The notes under the pieces were generated by a model that did not search any database, was not told the origin of the DNA, and saw only the letters and a program-made list of their open reading frames with translations. A stretch of DNA of 64,000 nucleotides, taken from the NCBI RefSeq assembly GCF_029531655.1, contig NZ_JANRMI010000003.1, positions 434,001 through 498,000 on the forward strand, given 5' to 3'. The position numbers were made by a program, and so were the translations under genes. The DNA is from Bdellovibrio svalbardensis. GTDB lineage: Bacteria > Bdellovibrionota > Bdellovibrionia > Bdellovibrionales > Bdellovibrionaceae. Below, piece after piece: positions 18,136-27,482 of the stretch. Numbering within the stretch: position 1 is the first letter of the stretch; every line of letters begins with the position of its first letter.

Positions 18136-18225
18136 CAGAATTGAGAGCCCGCTTGATCACAACTTGCGGCGCCGGTGCCGCATTGCTCCCTTGGCTGAGT
18201 GCGAACCATCAGCAAATACAAGGCA

Positions 18226-18885
18226 CTATTTTTTCACAGCGACAAACAAACCTTCAAAGGTTGGTGCAATTGCGCTGTCATAAAGATCAGGATTTGCCAG
18301 GCGTTCATTGAACTCGCGCAAAATACGAACCTGCTTTTCGGAAAACTTCTGCGAAGTCATATCACCCCACAAAGAGCCCGACAGAAAAATATTATCCGCC
18401 AAGATCAAACCACCCGAACGCAGATTTTTTTCAGCCCATAGCAGATAATCCAAATAAGCGGCCTTGTTGCCATCAATGAAAACTCCGTCGAAAGGCCCCT
18501 GCGCAGAAAGACTTTCCAACTCTTGACGGGCATCGCCCATCACAAGATGGATTTTCTTTTTACTTTGATCGATCTTCGAAAAAGCTTCTGCTGATTTTTC
18601 GCCGTGCTTGGGATCTTTTTCCAAAGTCCAAAGCTCCCCACCGTCTGGCAACGCTTCAAAAATATATTGTGCCGACAAGCCCGTCAGAGTTCCAATTTCC
18701 ACAAACTTGCGGCAGCCATGCATCTTCACCAGTAGGGCAATTAACTTCGCTTCCGGAGCCGAGATACTGATACGAGCCAGACCCAACTCTTCCGCAAACT
18801 GACGCGATAGTTTTTTATTCTCACTCTCGCTGGAGAATAATGAGCCTAAGTATTCTTCTTTGTTTGATAGCACTGATTCACGCAT
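18226..18885 (-). CDS. Class I O-methyltransferase (catechol-O-methyltransferase-like)
   Basis: The 219-residue SAM-dependent enzyme of the Methyltransf_3 family carries FVEIGTLTGLSAQYI (motif I), ELWTLEKDPKHGEKSAEAF (motif II), GPFDGVFIDGNKAAYLDYL (motif III with metal-binding Asp) and GGLILADNIFLSG. Family members methylate catechol-like hydroxyls with Mg2+ help. The acceptor here is unknown. The start is ATG 18885 (MRESVLSNKEEY), matching the family length of about 220; the longer frame from 18978 would run back into the divergent lipoprotein promoter. Confidence 0.88.
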   Translation of the reverse strand: MRESVLSNKEEYLGSLFSSESENKKLSRQFAEELGLARISISAPEAKLIALLVKMHGCRKFVEIGTLTGLSAQYIFEALPDGGELWTLEKDPKHGEKSAEAFSKIDQSKKKIHLVMGDARQELESLSAQGPFDGVFIDGNKAAYLDYLLWAEKNLRSGGLILADNIFLSGSLWGDMTSQKFSEKQVRILREFNERLANPDLYDSAIAPTFEGLFVAVKK

Positions 18886-18978
18886 GAGCCTATCCTCGCA
18901 TGGCCCTTCGTCAATGTTAACAGGAAGTTCATTTGCGACAGGTGCCAGCGAAGAATAGCCTGTTAAAAGGAGGATCAC

Positions 18979-19494
18979 ATGAAGAAATTATCTGCATCGC
19001 CAGCATTCACCGTGCCCATCCTCCTCTTTGTCGCCGCCTGTTCAACAATGCCTAAGGATGATTTCAACTATCCACTCCGACCTCATGACATCACCGAGGG
19101 TCCTCCGCCCTCAGGCCTTCAAGGGGCCTCCACGGATTTGCGCAGGAATAACAAGCTTTCAACTCTGAGCCAACAGGTCATCTTTGACTATGCCAGTGCA
19201 GATTTAAATGCTTCAAGCAAAGAAGCTCTCGATCAAATAGCTGAAGAGATGAAAAAAAGTTCCAGCTCTTTTCAAAAAATTCGCATCTCGGGCTTTACTG
19301 ATGCCCGTGGCTACCCTTCACGAAATTTAGATCTGTCACAACGTCGAGCCGATAATGTGCGCAAATATCTTATTTCAAAGGGAGTTCCCTCAGATAAATT
19401 GGAATCCATCGGCATGGGCTCAGCCGGCTACGATGATCCCCGCTCCAACAACATGACCTCTGACCGAAGGGTGGAGTTTGAGATCGTACAGTAG
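18979..19494 (+). CDS. OmpA/Pal-like lipoprotein
   Basis: The 171-residue protein has a lipobox (LFVAAC, Cys at about 21) and a C-terminal OmpA peptidoglycan-binding domain from about 65 to 170. It contains IRISGFTDARG, then NLDLSQRRADNVRKYLISKGV and SDRRVEFEI. It would sit in the outer membrane facing the periplasm and bind meso-diaminopimelate in peptidoglycan. It is like Pal in layout, but no tol genes are near, so it need not be Pal itself. ATG has AAAAGGAGG upstream. Confidence 0.85.
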   Translation: MKKLSASPAFTVPILLFVAACSTMPKDDFNYPLRPHDITEGPPPSGLQGASTDLRRNNKLSTLSQQVIFDYASADLNASSKEALDQIAEEMKKSSSSFQKIRISGFTDARGYPSRNLDLSQRRADNVRKYLISKGVPSDKLESIGMGSAGYDDPRSNNMTSDRRVEFEIVQ

Positions 19495-19543
19495 GTACGT
19501 TTTGGATTGTGCAATGACATGATCGCGGGCAAAATACGGGTCT

Positions 19544-20227
19544 ATGAATCAGCACCCACTTCTTGTCTTCGACCTCGACGGAACATTAATTGATTCCGCT
19601 CCTGATATTATCACTGCCGTGAATCGCACTTTGACCGACAATGGAAAACCGGCGCAAAGCGATGCGGAGATCATCGCCCATATCGGGGAAGGTCTGAAGA
19701 AACTGATCGCCGATTTATTTAAGGCCGACAATCTTGAAGCCCAGCGGATCAATGAACTGGAATTGGAATTTCTTCACAACTACCATGCAGAAATGCTTAA
19801 CAAAACTCGCATCTTTCCTGGCGTTGAAGAGTTCTTAGGCTCCTATCCAGGCCCCATTGCCATCATCACCAATAAAAACGAAGCTCCGGCAAAAAAGATC
19901 GTGGAGCACCTGAAGCTCCACCGCTTCCCTTGGGTTAACATCTTTGGGGCCGACACCCTGGAAGAACGCAAGCCCAGCCCCCTGCCTTTGCGGACCATGA
20001 TGAAATTGGCCGGGCATGGGACTCACAACACGATCATGATCGGCGATGGCATCCCCGACATGGTTTCGGCTCAAAATGCCGGTGTCCCCTCCATTGCCAT
20101 CGACTTTGGTTATACCGCCCCCGCTATTTTGAAAAAATACGAGCCACGCGGAATCCTAAAGCACTACAATGAGCTTCATAAAATGGTAAATGAGCTGTTC
20201 CCGGCCGAACTGGTAGAGCCAGAATAA
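19544..20227 (+). CDS. gph: HAD phosphatase, phosphoglycolate phosphatase-like
   Basis: The 227-residue HAD-superfamily enzyme carries motif I FDLDGTLIDSAPDI at the N-terminus, a four-helix cap, motif II IAIITNK, motif III Lys in ERKPSPLP, and motif IV IGDGIPDMVSAQNAG. This is the Gph pattern (dephosphorylation of 2-phosphoglycolate, often arising from DNA 3'-end repair). Close relatives act on other small phosphates, so substrate is an inference. Confidence 0.85.
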   Translation: MNQHPLLVFDLDGTLIDSAPDIITAVNRTLTDNGKPAQSDAEIIAHIGEGLKKLIADLFKADNLEAQRINELELEFLHNYHAEMLNKTRIFPGVEEFLGSYPGPIAIITNKNEAPAKKIVEHLKLHRFPWVNIFGADTLEERKPSPLPLRTMMKLAGHGTHNTIMIGDGIPDMVSAQNAGVPSIAIDFGYTAPAILKKYEPRGILKHYNELHKMVNELFPAELVEPE

Positions 20228-20338
20228 GTCGATAACGCAACCCCGCCAGAAAAAAGAACCTGGCACATTATCACGACTTGCCTCAGGGCGGCGTGAAATA
20301 TATAAGATGAAAACTTTCAGAATGGGGGGCTGTCTCCA

Positions 20339-21328
20339 GTGAGTGATATCCTTTTAGAGGTCCAAAATTTAAAGACGGGTTTTAAAACCGACGAAGGCGC
20401 TTTCCGCGCAGTCGACGATGTTAGTTTCTACGTTAAAAAGGGTCAAACCCTTGGAATCGTAGGCGAATCTGGTTGCGGCAAATCCGTAACTTCTTTGTCT
20501 GTGATGCGTTTGATTCAAAAACCGGGATCTATTGAATCCGGTAAGATACTCTTTAAAGGCCAAGATCTTCTTAAACTCTCTGAAGATAAAATGCGTACGA
20601 TCCGCGGTAACGAAATCGCGATGATCTTCCAAGAGCCTATGACCTCTTTGAACCCGGTTTACACGATTGGTGACCAAATCGAAGAAGCGGTTCTTTTGCA
20701 CCAAAAACAATTCAACAAAGAGCAAGCTCGCGAGCGCGCGATCGAAATGCTTCGTTTGGTTGGTATCCCAGCTCCTGAAAAACGTTTCCACGAATATCCG
20801 CACCAACTTTCGGGCGGTATGAGACAACGTGTGATGATCGCAATGGCGATCTCTTGCAATCCTGAACTTTTGATCGCCGATGAACCGACGACAGCTCTTG
20901 ATGTGACAATCCAGGCACAAATCCTGGATTTGATGAGAAAGCTGCAAAAGGAATTCAATGCCGGCATGATTCTGATCACTCATGATCTTGGTGTCGTTGC
21001 AGAAATGTGCCAAGAAGTGGCTGTGATGTATGCAGGCCGTATCGTTGAGTTCGGTACTGTGGAAGATATCTTCTATCGTCCGAAGCATCCTTACACTCGT
21101 GGACTTTTGGATTCGATCCCGCACTTTGAAACAGGTCACAAGCTCGACCAGTTGAAAACAATCAAAGGGATGGTTCCAAGTCTTTACAATCTTCCTGTAG
21201 GCTGCCGCTTTGCGGATCGTTGTCCTTACGCTCAAGAAGATTGCCGTCAGATTTACCCTACTCTTGAAAACATGCGTGGCATTCACAAAGTGGCCTGCCA
21301 TCATCCATTGTCTGAAGAGGTAAAATAA
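20339..21328 (+). CDS. oppD: Oligopeptide/dipeptide ABC transporter ATP-binding protein (OppD/DppD)
   Basis: The 329-residue ATPase has Walker [11 protein letters not shown]-loop [10 protein letters not shown], signature LSGGMRQRV, Walker [13 protein letters not shown] and H-loop THD. The C-terminal oligo_HPY region with Cys-rich [14 protein letters not shown] is typical of OppD. GTG 20339 is the start. It overlaps the next gene by one base (TAATG). The matching permeases and binding protein are probably those at 39904-43589. Confidence 0.93.
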   Translation: MSDILLEVQNLKTGFKTDEGAFRAVDDVSFYVKKGQTLGIVGESGCGKSVTSLSVMRLIQKPGSIESGKILFKGQDLLKLSEDKMRTIRGNEIAMIFQEPMTSLNPVYTIGDQIEEAVLLHQKQFNKEQARERAIEMLRLVGIPAPEKRFHEYPHQLSGGMRQRVMIAMAISCNPELLIADEPTTALDVTIQAQILDLMRKLQKEFNAGMILITHDLGVVAEMCQEVAVMYAGRIVEFGTVEDIFYRPKHPYTRGLLDSIPHFETGHKLDQLKTIKGMVPSLYNLPVGCRFADRCPYAQEDCRQIYPTLENMRGIHKVACHHPLSEEVK

Positions 21329-22296
21329 TGAGCACTCCTCTTTTGAAGGTTGAAAATCTAGTTAAGTCTTTCCCAATTCACGGCGGAATTTTCAGTCGTG
21401 AAATCGCCAGCGTTAAAGCGGTGGCGGACGTTTCCTTTGAAATCAAAAAAGGGGAAACACTGGGTCTAGTTGGCGAATCAGGCTGTGGTAAGTCGACACT
21501 TGGTCGCTGCTTGACCCGCTTGCATGATCCTTCTTCTGGAAAAATTATTTATAATGGAAAAGATATTACGAACATCAAAGGCGAAGAGCTGCGCGAGATT
21601 CGTAAAAAAATTCAAATCATTTTCCAAGATCCGTTCGCATCTTTGAATCCACGTATGACAATCGGTTCTGTTCTTGAAGAGCCGTTGATCATCCATGGTA
21701 TCGGCGAAACACCAAAAGACCGTTTGGATCGCGTGCATGAATTGATCGACCTCGTCGGTCTTCGTCGCGAACATTTGAATCGTTACCCTCATGAGTTTTC
21801 AGGTGGACAACGTCAACGTGTGGGTATCGCCCGCGCTTTGGCCGTGAACCCTGAATTGATCATCTGTGACGAGCCGGTTTCCGCTTTGGACGTTTCCATC
21901 CAGGCGCAAGTTATCAACTTGTTGATGGAACTTCAGAACAAATTGGGACTTACTTATGTTTTCATCGCCCATGACCTTAAAGTCGTAGAACACGTTTCTA
22001 CACAAGTGGCAGTGATGTATTTGGGTAAAATCGTTGAGCAAGCGGAAGCCGAGGAACTTTATAGAAATCCTAAGCATCCTTACACAAAAGCATTGATGTC
22101 AGCGATTCCAGTTCCAGATCCACGCCGCAAAGAAGAACGTATCATTTTGACTGGGGACGTTCCTTCTCCAATCAATCCTCCGTCAGGCTGTCACTTCCAC
22201 CCTCGTTGCCCTATGGCGATCGAAGAGTGCAAGACCAAGGTCCCGACATTGGAATTGAAGTCTTCAAATCACACGGCGTCCTGCATTCGCGTATAA
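21328..22296 (+). CDS. oppF: Oligopeptide/dipeptide ABC transporter ATP-binding protein (OppF/DppF)
   Basis: The 322-residue partner ATPase has [52 protein letters not shown] and the C-terminal CHFHPRCPMAIEEC. It is translationally coupled to oppD. OppD and OppF form the heterodimeric motor that drives peptide import through OppB/OppC. Peptide uptake would fit feeding on digested prey protein. Confidence 0.93.
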   Translation: MSTPLLKVENLVKSFPIHGGIFSREIASVKAVADVSFEIKKGETLGLVGESGCGKSTLGRCLTRLHDPSSGKIIYNGKDITNIKGEELREIRKKIQIIFQDPFASLNPRMTIGSVLEEPLIIHGIGETPKDRLDRVHELIDLVGLRREHLNRYPHEFSGGQRQRVGIARALAVNPELIICDEPVSALDVSIQAQVINLLMELQNKLGLTYVFIAHDLKVVEHVSTQVAVMYLGKIVEQAEAEELYRNPKHPYTKALMSAIPVPDPRRKEERIILTGDVPSPINPPSGCHFHPRCPMAIEECKTKVPTLELKSSNHTASCIRV

Positions 22297-22363
22297 AGAA
22301 GTCCACAAAGTTGACCGATAACTCCTTGGAACTTAGGTCTCAGTCTTAAGTTTTAGGGAGTTT

Positions 22364-23242
22364 ATGAAAACACAAGGCAAGGTCTGGCTATTTTTCGACT
22401 CAGAAACGAAAGCGCAGTCTAAACCATTTTCGTTGGTTCAGGCGCAGGCCCACCTATTGACCTTGAATCCCTCTGAATTCAATAAATTCTTTCTTTGGAC
22501 TCCCGGTTGGGACGACTGGATTTGCATCAAAGAATTCCTTAAAAGTGAGCAAAAATATTTTGTAGTCATGCAGCCTCCAAAGCCACCTTCTGAAGATGGT
22601 ACTGGGGCAACACCTCCTCCTCACCCTGGTCGATCTTCTGACAAGGGATTGGGTGAAGAGACCCTGACAGCTACGCACAATGCGCCTTCGTCCAGAGATC
22701 CCGACAGTCCTTACACTCAGGTGGTCGCGGGCGAAGCTGTGAAGCCGCAAGACGACTATGGATATTTTCACCAAGACTTTAACGGTGATGATCTGGATCT
22801 TAAGAAGATCGCCCAGATTAAAGCTGATCCTACGACAAAAAAGAAGATCACTCCACGCGAGGCCCCGAAAGAGGAAGAACGTCGCTCAGGATCAGATCGT
22901 CGTAAAGATGCTCGTCATAATTTTAAAATTGAAGTGGTGTTGGTTTCCAAAGCTCGTTCATTCAGAACTTACTCACGAGATATTTCTTTAAGCGGAACTC
23001 AGCTTGAAGATGAGATCCCGAAAGATTTCTTAAACCAGCCTTTCGACCTGATCATAGTAAATCCATTCGAACGAGATCCTGCAAAAGCGCGCTTGCTATT
23101 CCGAGCAAAAATCGTAGGTGACATGACAGATCCGCGCCGTTTGATGTTTATCGAGCAGGATGTTGCGATGACGTTAAGATTGGATGCCCTATTAAAAGCC
23201 TATGTCGCATATCAAGCGCAGATACGTAAAACTGCGGGCTAG
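22364..23242 (+). CDS. PilZ-domain protein with GYF-like N-terminus
   Basis: In the 292-residue protein the first 60 residues (KVWLFFDSETKAQSKPFSLVQAQ ... PGWDDWICIKEF) look like a GYF_2-type domain. A Pro/Asp-rich linker follows. A PilZ domain starts about 175, with DRRKDARHNF (c-di-GMP-binding Arg residues) and DISLSG, the two canonical parts of the c-di-GMP pocket. Binding is therefore likely. It stands near other second-messenger genes only loosely (the GGDEF gene is 10 kb away). The output partner is unknown. Confidence 0.8.
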   Translation: MKTQGKVWLFFDSETKAQSKPFSLVQAQAHLLTLNPSEFNKFFLWTPGWDDWICIKEFLKSEQKYFVVMQPPKPPSEDGTGATPPPHPGRSSDKGLGEETLTATHNAPSSRDPDSPYTQVVAGEAVKPQDDYGYFHQDFNGDDLDLKKIAQIKADPTTKKKITPREAPKEEERRSGSDRRKDARHNFKIEVVLVSKARSFRTYSRDISLSGTQLEDEIPKDFLNQPFDLIIVNPFERDPAKARLLFRAKIVGDMTDPRRLMFIEQDVAMTLRLDALLKAYVAYQAQIRKTAG

Positions 23243-23334
23243 TTTTACTTCCCTTGTTAAAAAATTAATAAAACGTAATAAAGTTCCCTTAACAGTGCGC
23301 CGATATCTCATATTGAAGCACGTTAGGAGAGCAC

Positions 23335-24405
23335 ATGAGTACATTGAAGTACGGTGTCGCATTTGGAACTTTAATATTCGGTATCAGTGCCTGTGCACCC
23401 AAAGTGGATGAACAATCCTCTTCAGGTAAATACCTCTATGCCGTAAGCGGCGGTTGCTATGTTGGCAGCGCGACAGCATCTTCTGCAGCAAAAACCATTG
23501 TGCGCTACAACCTCTCTACTGGAAATATTGATCGCACCATTATCGACTACAATGCTATCGCGGGTGACACTCCTGTTGCGGCTATCAATTCTGATGATAG
23601 CAACATCCTGGTCCTTGTTGAGAACACTGCAGGCCGTCGCGTGGACTCTGTTAACAAACTCACTGGCGTTCGCACAACTTTGACAACTCTGGTTGGAACA
23701 ACGACAGTCGCACGTGATCTCGTTGCTCTTAAAAATGGAGGCTATCTAGTGCCTCGCTCTGCTGCGATGGAAAAATACAACTCAGCCTTTGCCCGTGTTT
23801 TTTCAAACGCCGCAAATCCTTGGATGAATGGTCCCGGTGGTACTTGTGCAACTTCGACAACTACGGTTTCGCGTGCAGTTGAACTGGCCAATGGAAAAGT
23901 TATTTTCTCACACGGTACTGCCAGTCAAAATCGATTTGGCATTCTTCCCGCAACCATGGCGACTCAAGCTGATTGTTTGCAGGGACAAGCTTCTCCGATT
24001 ATCGCTTCGGCATTTCCAACGGCCATGACCTACATTCCTGATGCAGGCGGCGCTGGGATCGGACACTTGTTAGTTGCTTATGCAAGTGCCACAGGTGCGA
24101 CAGTGGCTTCTAATTTAATTGGCCAGTACGCCATCACCGAATCTTCAAACGTGATCACTCCGAGCGCTGCTACCAATGCCGCAGCTTTCGCAGACACGTC
24201 GATCATCAACGGTCCTTCTGCGATGGTTTATGATTCTGATTCTGGATATTTGTATGTCGCCAATGGTTCAACGAATCTCGCGAATACCATTGAGAAATTC
24301 ACCTACAATGCTTCGACGAAGCTGCTTACTCGCGTCGGCACTTCTTCTTTCGCACCAGAGACGATCAACAGCCGTTGTATCAACTCTATGTTTTTAGCTA
24401 ATTAA
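23335..24405 (+). CDS. Lipoprotein with propeller-like repeats, unknown function
   Basis: The 356-residue product has a lipobox (FGISAC, Cys near 20). The mature part holds repeating strand units such as YLYAVSGGCY, TIVRYNLSTGNIDR, VDSVNKLTGVRT and YLYVANGSTNLANTIEKFTYN, which suggest a beta-propeller. Several Cys residues could form disulphides. No catalytic motif is visible. AGGAGAGCAC precedes ATG. A strong terminator follows, so it is likely a single-gene unit. Confidence 0.7.
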   Translation: MSTLKYGVAFGTLIFGISACAPKVDEQSSSGKYLYAVSGGCYVGSATASSAAKTIVRYNLSTGNIDRTIIDYNAIAGDTPVAAINSDDSNILVLVENTAGRRVDSVNKLTGVRTTLTTLVGTTTVARDLVALKNGGYLVPRSAAMEKYNSAFARVFSNAANPWMNGPGGTCATSTTTVSRAVELANGKVIFSHGTASQNRFGILPATMATQADCLQGQASPIIASAFPTAMTYIPDAGGAGIGHLLVAYASATGATVASNLIGQYAITESSNVITPSAATNAAAFADTSIINGPSAMVYDSDSGYLYVANGSTNLANTIEKFTYNASTKLLTRVGTSSFAPETINSRCINSMFLAN

Positions 24406-24435
24406 ATTTTTTTTGGAACGTTTTTCAGGTAAAAC

Positions 24436-24472
24436 AAAAACCTGCGTCGTATAAAGGCGACGCAGGTTTTTT
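24436..24472 (+). terminator. Terminator after the propeller-like lipoprotein gene
   Basis: AACCTGCGTCG and CGACGCAGGTT form an 11-bp stem with loop TATAAAGG and flanking A and T runs, able to act in both directions. Confidence 0.88.
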
Positions 24473-24481
24473 ATTGTCCTC

Positions 24482-25282
24482 TTAATGAAGAGGTAAGTTG
24501 GTATTGCGCTCGTAGACCTCAATCCACGACATATAGCGCTTCATATCCTGAACATAGGAATTTGACTCTGGCGTTGCAGTGTTTTGGACGATCGCTTTTG
24601 TTCTGCCAAAGTAAATGTAAGGAAGATAGTCAACGTATCGATCCGGCGTCACAAAATCCAATTTATTGATCACCACTCGGCGCTTGAGTTCACCCAAAGC
24701 CTCGATCAAATACCCCATCGTGGCGAGGGCTGCATTTTCAGGAATATATAAATTGTCAGGAGTAACCCCAAAGCGCTCAGCCACCTTCGTCGGAACAATT
24801 TTAATTTGCGTGGGACCACGGCTGTTGTTCGACGGATTGCGATCGGAGCCCTCAAGATAAATCTCGATGATCTTTGCCAAACGAACCGCCCACGGCATCG
24901 CCTCTTTCAACCGGTAGCGTTTGCTGGTGAAAAACAAAGACTCGCGCCCAAGAATTCCCACCGACATATGAGCTAGCAGATTATACTCAGCCCCGTGAAC
25001 ACCATAAAGCTCTTGCAATTCCGCTTTATGCGCGACCAAGGCATGAATGAAAAGACGAACTTTTTCCGTACGCACTTCTTCGTGGGTTGGAAGCAACAGG
25101 ATGTCACAATTGGCACAATCATTTTTCATCCACTCCCATTTTTGATAGCCATTACTATCTAATAGAGAGTGCTCCTGGATCAGGGTCTGTTCCAGAGGTG
25201 AAAGGGCAAAGCTGCTGTCAACAAAACCGACAGAGACAAATAATGCCACTAAAATTGAGAGCCAAACGCGATTTAAAGACAT
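24482..25282 (-). CDS. Secreted lytic-transglycosylase-like protein
   Basis: The 266-residue product has a signal peptide (cut near SSFA). It contains VGILGRESLFF, where the Glu would be the catalytic acid, NSRGPTQIKIVPTKVAERFGV, equivalent to the GxxQI block, and NAALATMGYLIEALGE, equivalent to the N-terminal repeat helix of SLT enzymes. YVDYLPYIYFGRTKAIV ends the domain. I therefore propose a peptidoglycan lytic transglycosylase. Similarity is by motif order only. A predator needs such enzymes to open prey wall. Confidence 0.6.
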   Translation of the reverse strand: MSLNRVWLSILVALFVSVGFVDSSFALSPLEQTLIQEHSLLDSNGYQKWEWMKNDCANCDILLLPTHEEVRTEKVRLFIHALVAHKAELQELYGVHGAEYNLLAHMSVGILGRESLFFTSKRYRLKEAMPWAVRLAKIIEIYLEGSDRNPSNNSRGPTQIKIVPTKVAERFGVTPDNLYIPENAALATMGYLIEALGELKRRVVINKLDFVTPDRYVDYLPYIYFGRTKAIVQNTATPESNSYVQDMKRYMSWIEVYERNTNLPLH

Positions 25283-25326
25283 TACGTCCTCCGCCCGCCT
25301 GTTATTGCAACTGGCACACCAGGGAA

Positions 25327-26877
25327 CTAGTTCTGCGTTTTCTTAAGATGAAATATAAAGTCTGATTCAAATATGTTTGCTGGATCGACTTGCTCTTTCA
25401 TTTTAAAGAACGATTGAATATTTTCTCTATCCCGATGATTGATTTGATCAACACTCCACCATCTGTGGTAGGGCCAATAGAAAGTGCCACCAAGGTCTTG
25501 GGATCCCTGAATAAGCTCCTGAGTCCAGACCGAGCCATCGTACTGAACTTGAAGACCATTTCTTAGATTCTTTGCCTCTTTGATATTGAAATACAAAACC
25601 ACCGCGACCAGATCTTGCTTATCCGAGTATGGCGACAATATACCGTCATTTTTCTTTTCAATTTTAGGGATATATCTCATGGTCACATTCATCAGGTCTA
25701 ACTGATGTTTATTCGTGGTCTCTTTGAGTCGCTCCAGAAATGGTTCGAGCTTATCCACGGGCAAGAAGTACTCTTGTAGAATATCCACAGATTCTTTTTT
25801 ATTATAAAAACTATCAAACAAGAACTGAACGGGGTTGTTCAGAATATTGTTTTTTGTTTTTCTGGCCCCTGTCTTTGGCAACCCCAAAAACTTGTCGAGG
25901 AAGTCCTTTACATACTTTCCAAAGTTGGATGTCGGGCGATAGCGCATGAGATTCATGACCATCGCTGATGCCCATCTGTTCTTTTCAACCAAATCCAGCT
26001 TCCACCCCTTCCAAGTTGCAGGTTCAGCCTTCTCATTGATTGGCTTCCACTCCACATAGCTGACTTTCTGAAAGGACTGATTCCCAGAAATATTCACTCG
26101 CGCATAGTGCATAATATCGTCAGGTTTCTGGGGTAGATTTTTGAGATATTCCATGTATTCGCTCACGGAAACATCTTTGGTCGAATGAGCTTCATAGAGA
26201 TAGTTTTTCTCAACCTTCAAAGTGACTTCGGTAATCACCCCAAATGCGCCGTAACCACCGATAATGGCACGAAAAAGTTCAGGCTCGATTTCGCGACTGA
26301 CTTTCCTTTCCACTCCATTCGCATCGATAAATTGAATCGCTTTTATTGAATTCGCCAAAGGGCCATGCACATCTCTACCATGAACATTTGTCGATACACT
26401 TCCACCGATACTAAAAATATTCGACGATTGCTCTGTCATCGCAGCAAGACCCCGCTCATTAAGAAAAACTGAAAGGTCTTTCCAAGTGACTCCGGATTGC
26501 ACTGTCACTTCATTCAACGCAGGTTCAAATTTAAGAATTTTATTATAACCGATCATGTCGAGCTGAATAGCTCGGGGATTTCCATGTGTGTCTTCAGATT
26601 TGCGATTGTGCCCGCCATGACTGTGATTGGTCCCTTTGACGGTGATCTTCAAATCATGCTCTTTGGCGTAAGCAATCGCCTGAAGAATCTGCCCTTTGCT
26701 TGAAGGCGCAGATATATAGGTCAGGGCCTTTTCCGTTCGCGAAACATCCATCACCTCACGTGTCTCAAACTGAGACTTGACGTCAGTGACAAAGATGGCC
26801 TCACATCTGTTTGCAGAGTGCGCAGTAGCCCCCACTAAAAATGTATTTAATAGCAAACAAATGGTTAATTGCTTCAT
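25327..26877 (-). CDS. Secreted FAD-dependent oxidoreductase (aldonolactone-oxidase-like)
   Basis: The 516-residue product has a signal peptide (cut near AHSA). The FAD_binding_4 (VAO-type) domain shows ITVKGTNHSHGG, MTEQSSNIFSIGGSVSTNVHG, and YGAFGVITEVTLKVE. The C-terminus VDPANIFESDFIF resembles sugar-lactone oxidases. The usual covalent-FAD histidine pattern (GxGH) is only roughly matched by GTNHSHGG. Export of a flavoprotein suggests Tat or Sec transport with periplasmic loading; no twin Arg is seen in the signal. Substrate unknown. Confidence 0.78.
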   Translation of the reverse strand: MKQLTICLLLNTFLVGATAHSANRCEAIFVTDVKSQFETREVMDVSRTEKALTYISAPSSKGQILQAIAYAKEHDLKITVKGTNHSHGGHNRKSEDTHGNPRAIQLDMIGYNKILKFEPALNEVTVQSGVTWKDLSVFLNERGLAAMTEQSSNIFSIGGSVSTNVHGRDVHGPLANSIKAIQFIDANGVERKVSREIEPELFRAIIGGYGAFGVITEVTLKVEKNYLYEAHSTKDVSVSEYMEYLKNLPQKPDDIMHYARVNISGNQSFQKVSYVEWKPINEKAEPATWKGWKLDLVEKNRWASAMVMNLMRYRPTSNFGKYVKDFLDKFLGLPKTGARKTKNNILNNPVQFLFDSFYNKKESVDILQEYFLPVDKLEPFLERLKETTNKHQLDLMNVTMRYIPKIEKKNDGILSPYSDKQDLVAVVLYFNIKEAKNLRNGLQVQYDGSVWTQELIQGSQDLGGTFYWPYHRWWSVDQINHRDRENIQSFFKMKEQVDPANIFESDFIFHLKKTQN

Positions 26878-26983
26878 GACAATTAATCACTTCAATTTTG
26901 ATGCTCAATTTTATGGGCGAACTAACGAAATGAGGCTCACCCCCCAAGCCCGAAGCAAGGGGGAGAACTTAAATTGATTCTAT

Positions 26984-27475
26984 CTAGGGATTCAACTTCA
27001 GAAGCGTTTCAACAGTCTTCTTTAGCTTCTCAACATCAAAAGGCTTTTTGATGTAATCATCAGCGCCGATTTCGAACGCTTTCTTCATGTCTTCTTCAGA
27101 AGCTTGTCCTGAAACGAAGACCAAGGGAATTTTCTTAAGGTCTTTGTGCTCTTTCAACAATTGCGCGAGCTCAAAACCATTCACCCAAGGCAAACCCACA
27201 TCCATCAAGATCAAATCGACAGAGTGATCATCCAGAACTGTGGACAGCTCTGTGGCATCAGCCGCCATCTTGATCACATGCCCTTCCATTTCCAAGATTC
27301 TTTTCATCGCGTGGCGCATAGTTTCGTCGTCTTCGATAACCAAAATCACTTTTGGGTCGAGCTTCTTCTTTACTTCACGGAACTGATCTAAAGACACCAC
27401 ATCCTGACTTGCGATGCGGGCCTTTGTCATCTTCTCAATCTTGGTAACCAAATCCTTGGTATTGATCTTTTTCAT
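26984..27475 (-). CDS. Single-domain response regulator with N-terminal extension
   Basis: The 163-residue protein has about 40 residues of charged helix, then a receiver domain: VILVIEDDETMRH (acidic pocket), DLILMDVGLP (phospho-Asp), FVSGQASEE (switch Ser) and DDYIKKPF (Lys). No output domain follows. ATG 27475 lies 7 bases after the trxB stop with AAGGA in between, so it is co-transcribed with trxB. The partner kinase is not in the window. Confidence 0.9.
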   Translation of the reverse strand: MKKINTKDLVTKIEKMTKARIASQDVVSLDQFREVKKKLDPKVILVIEDDETMRHAMKRILEMEGHVIKMAADATELSTVLDDHSVDLILMDVGLPWVNGFELAQLLKEHKDLKKIPLVFVSGQASEEDMKKAFEIGADDYIKKPFDVEKLKKTVETLLKLNP

Positions 27476-27482
27476 ACTATCC

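Noticed and set aside
20369-21304. 311-codon minus-strand ORF opposite oppD
   Set aside because: It is a shadow of a strongly supported ATPase gene, with basic, His-rich composition and no motif.
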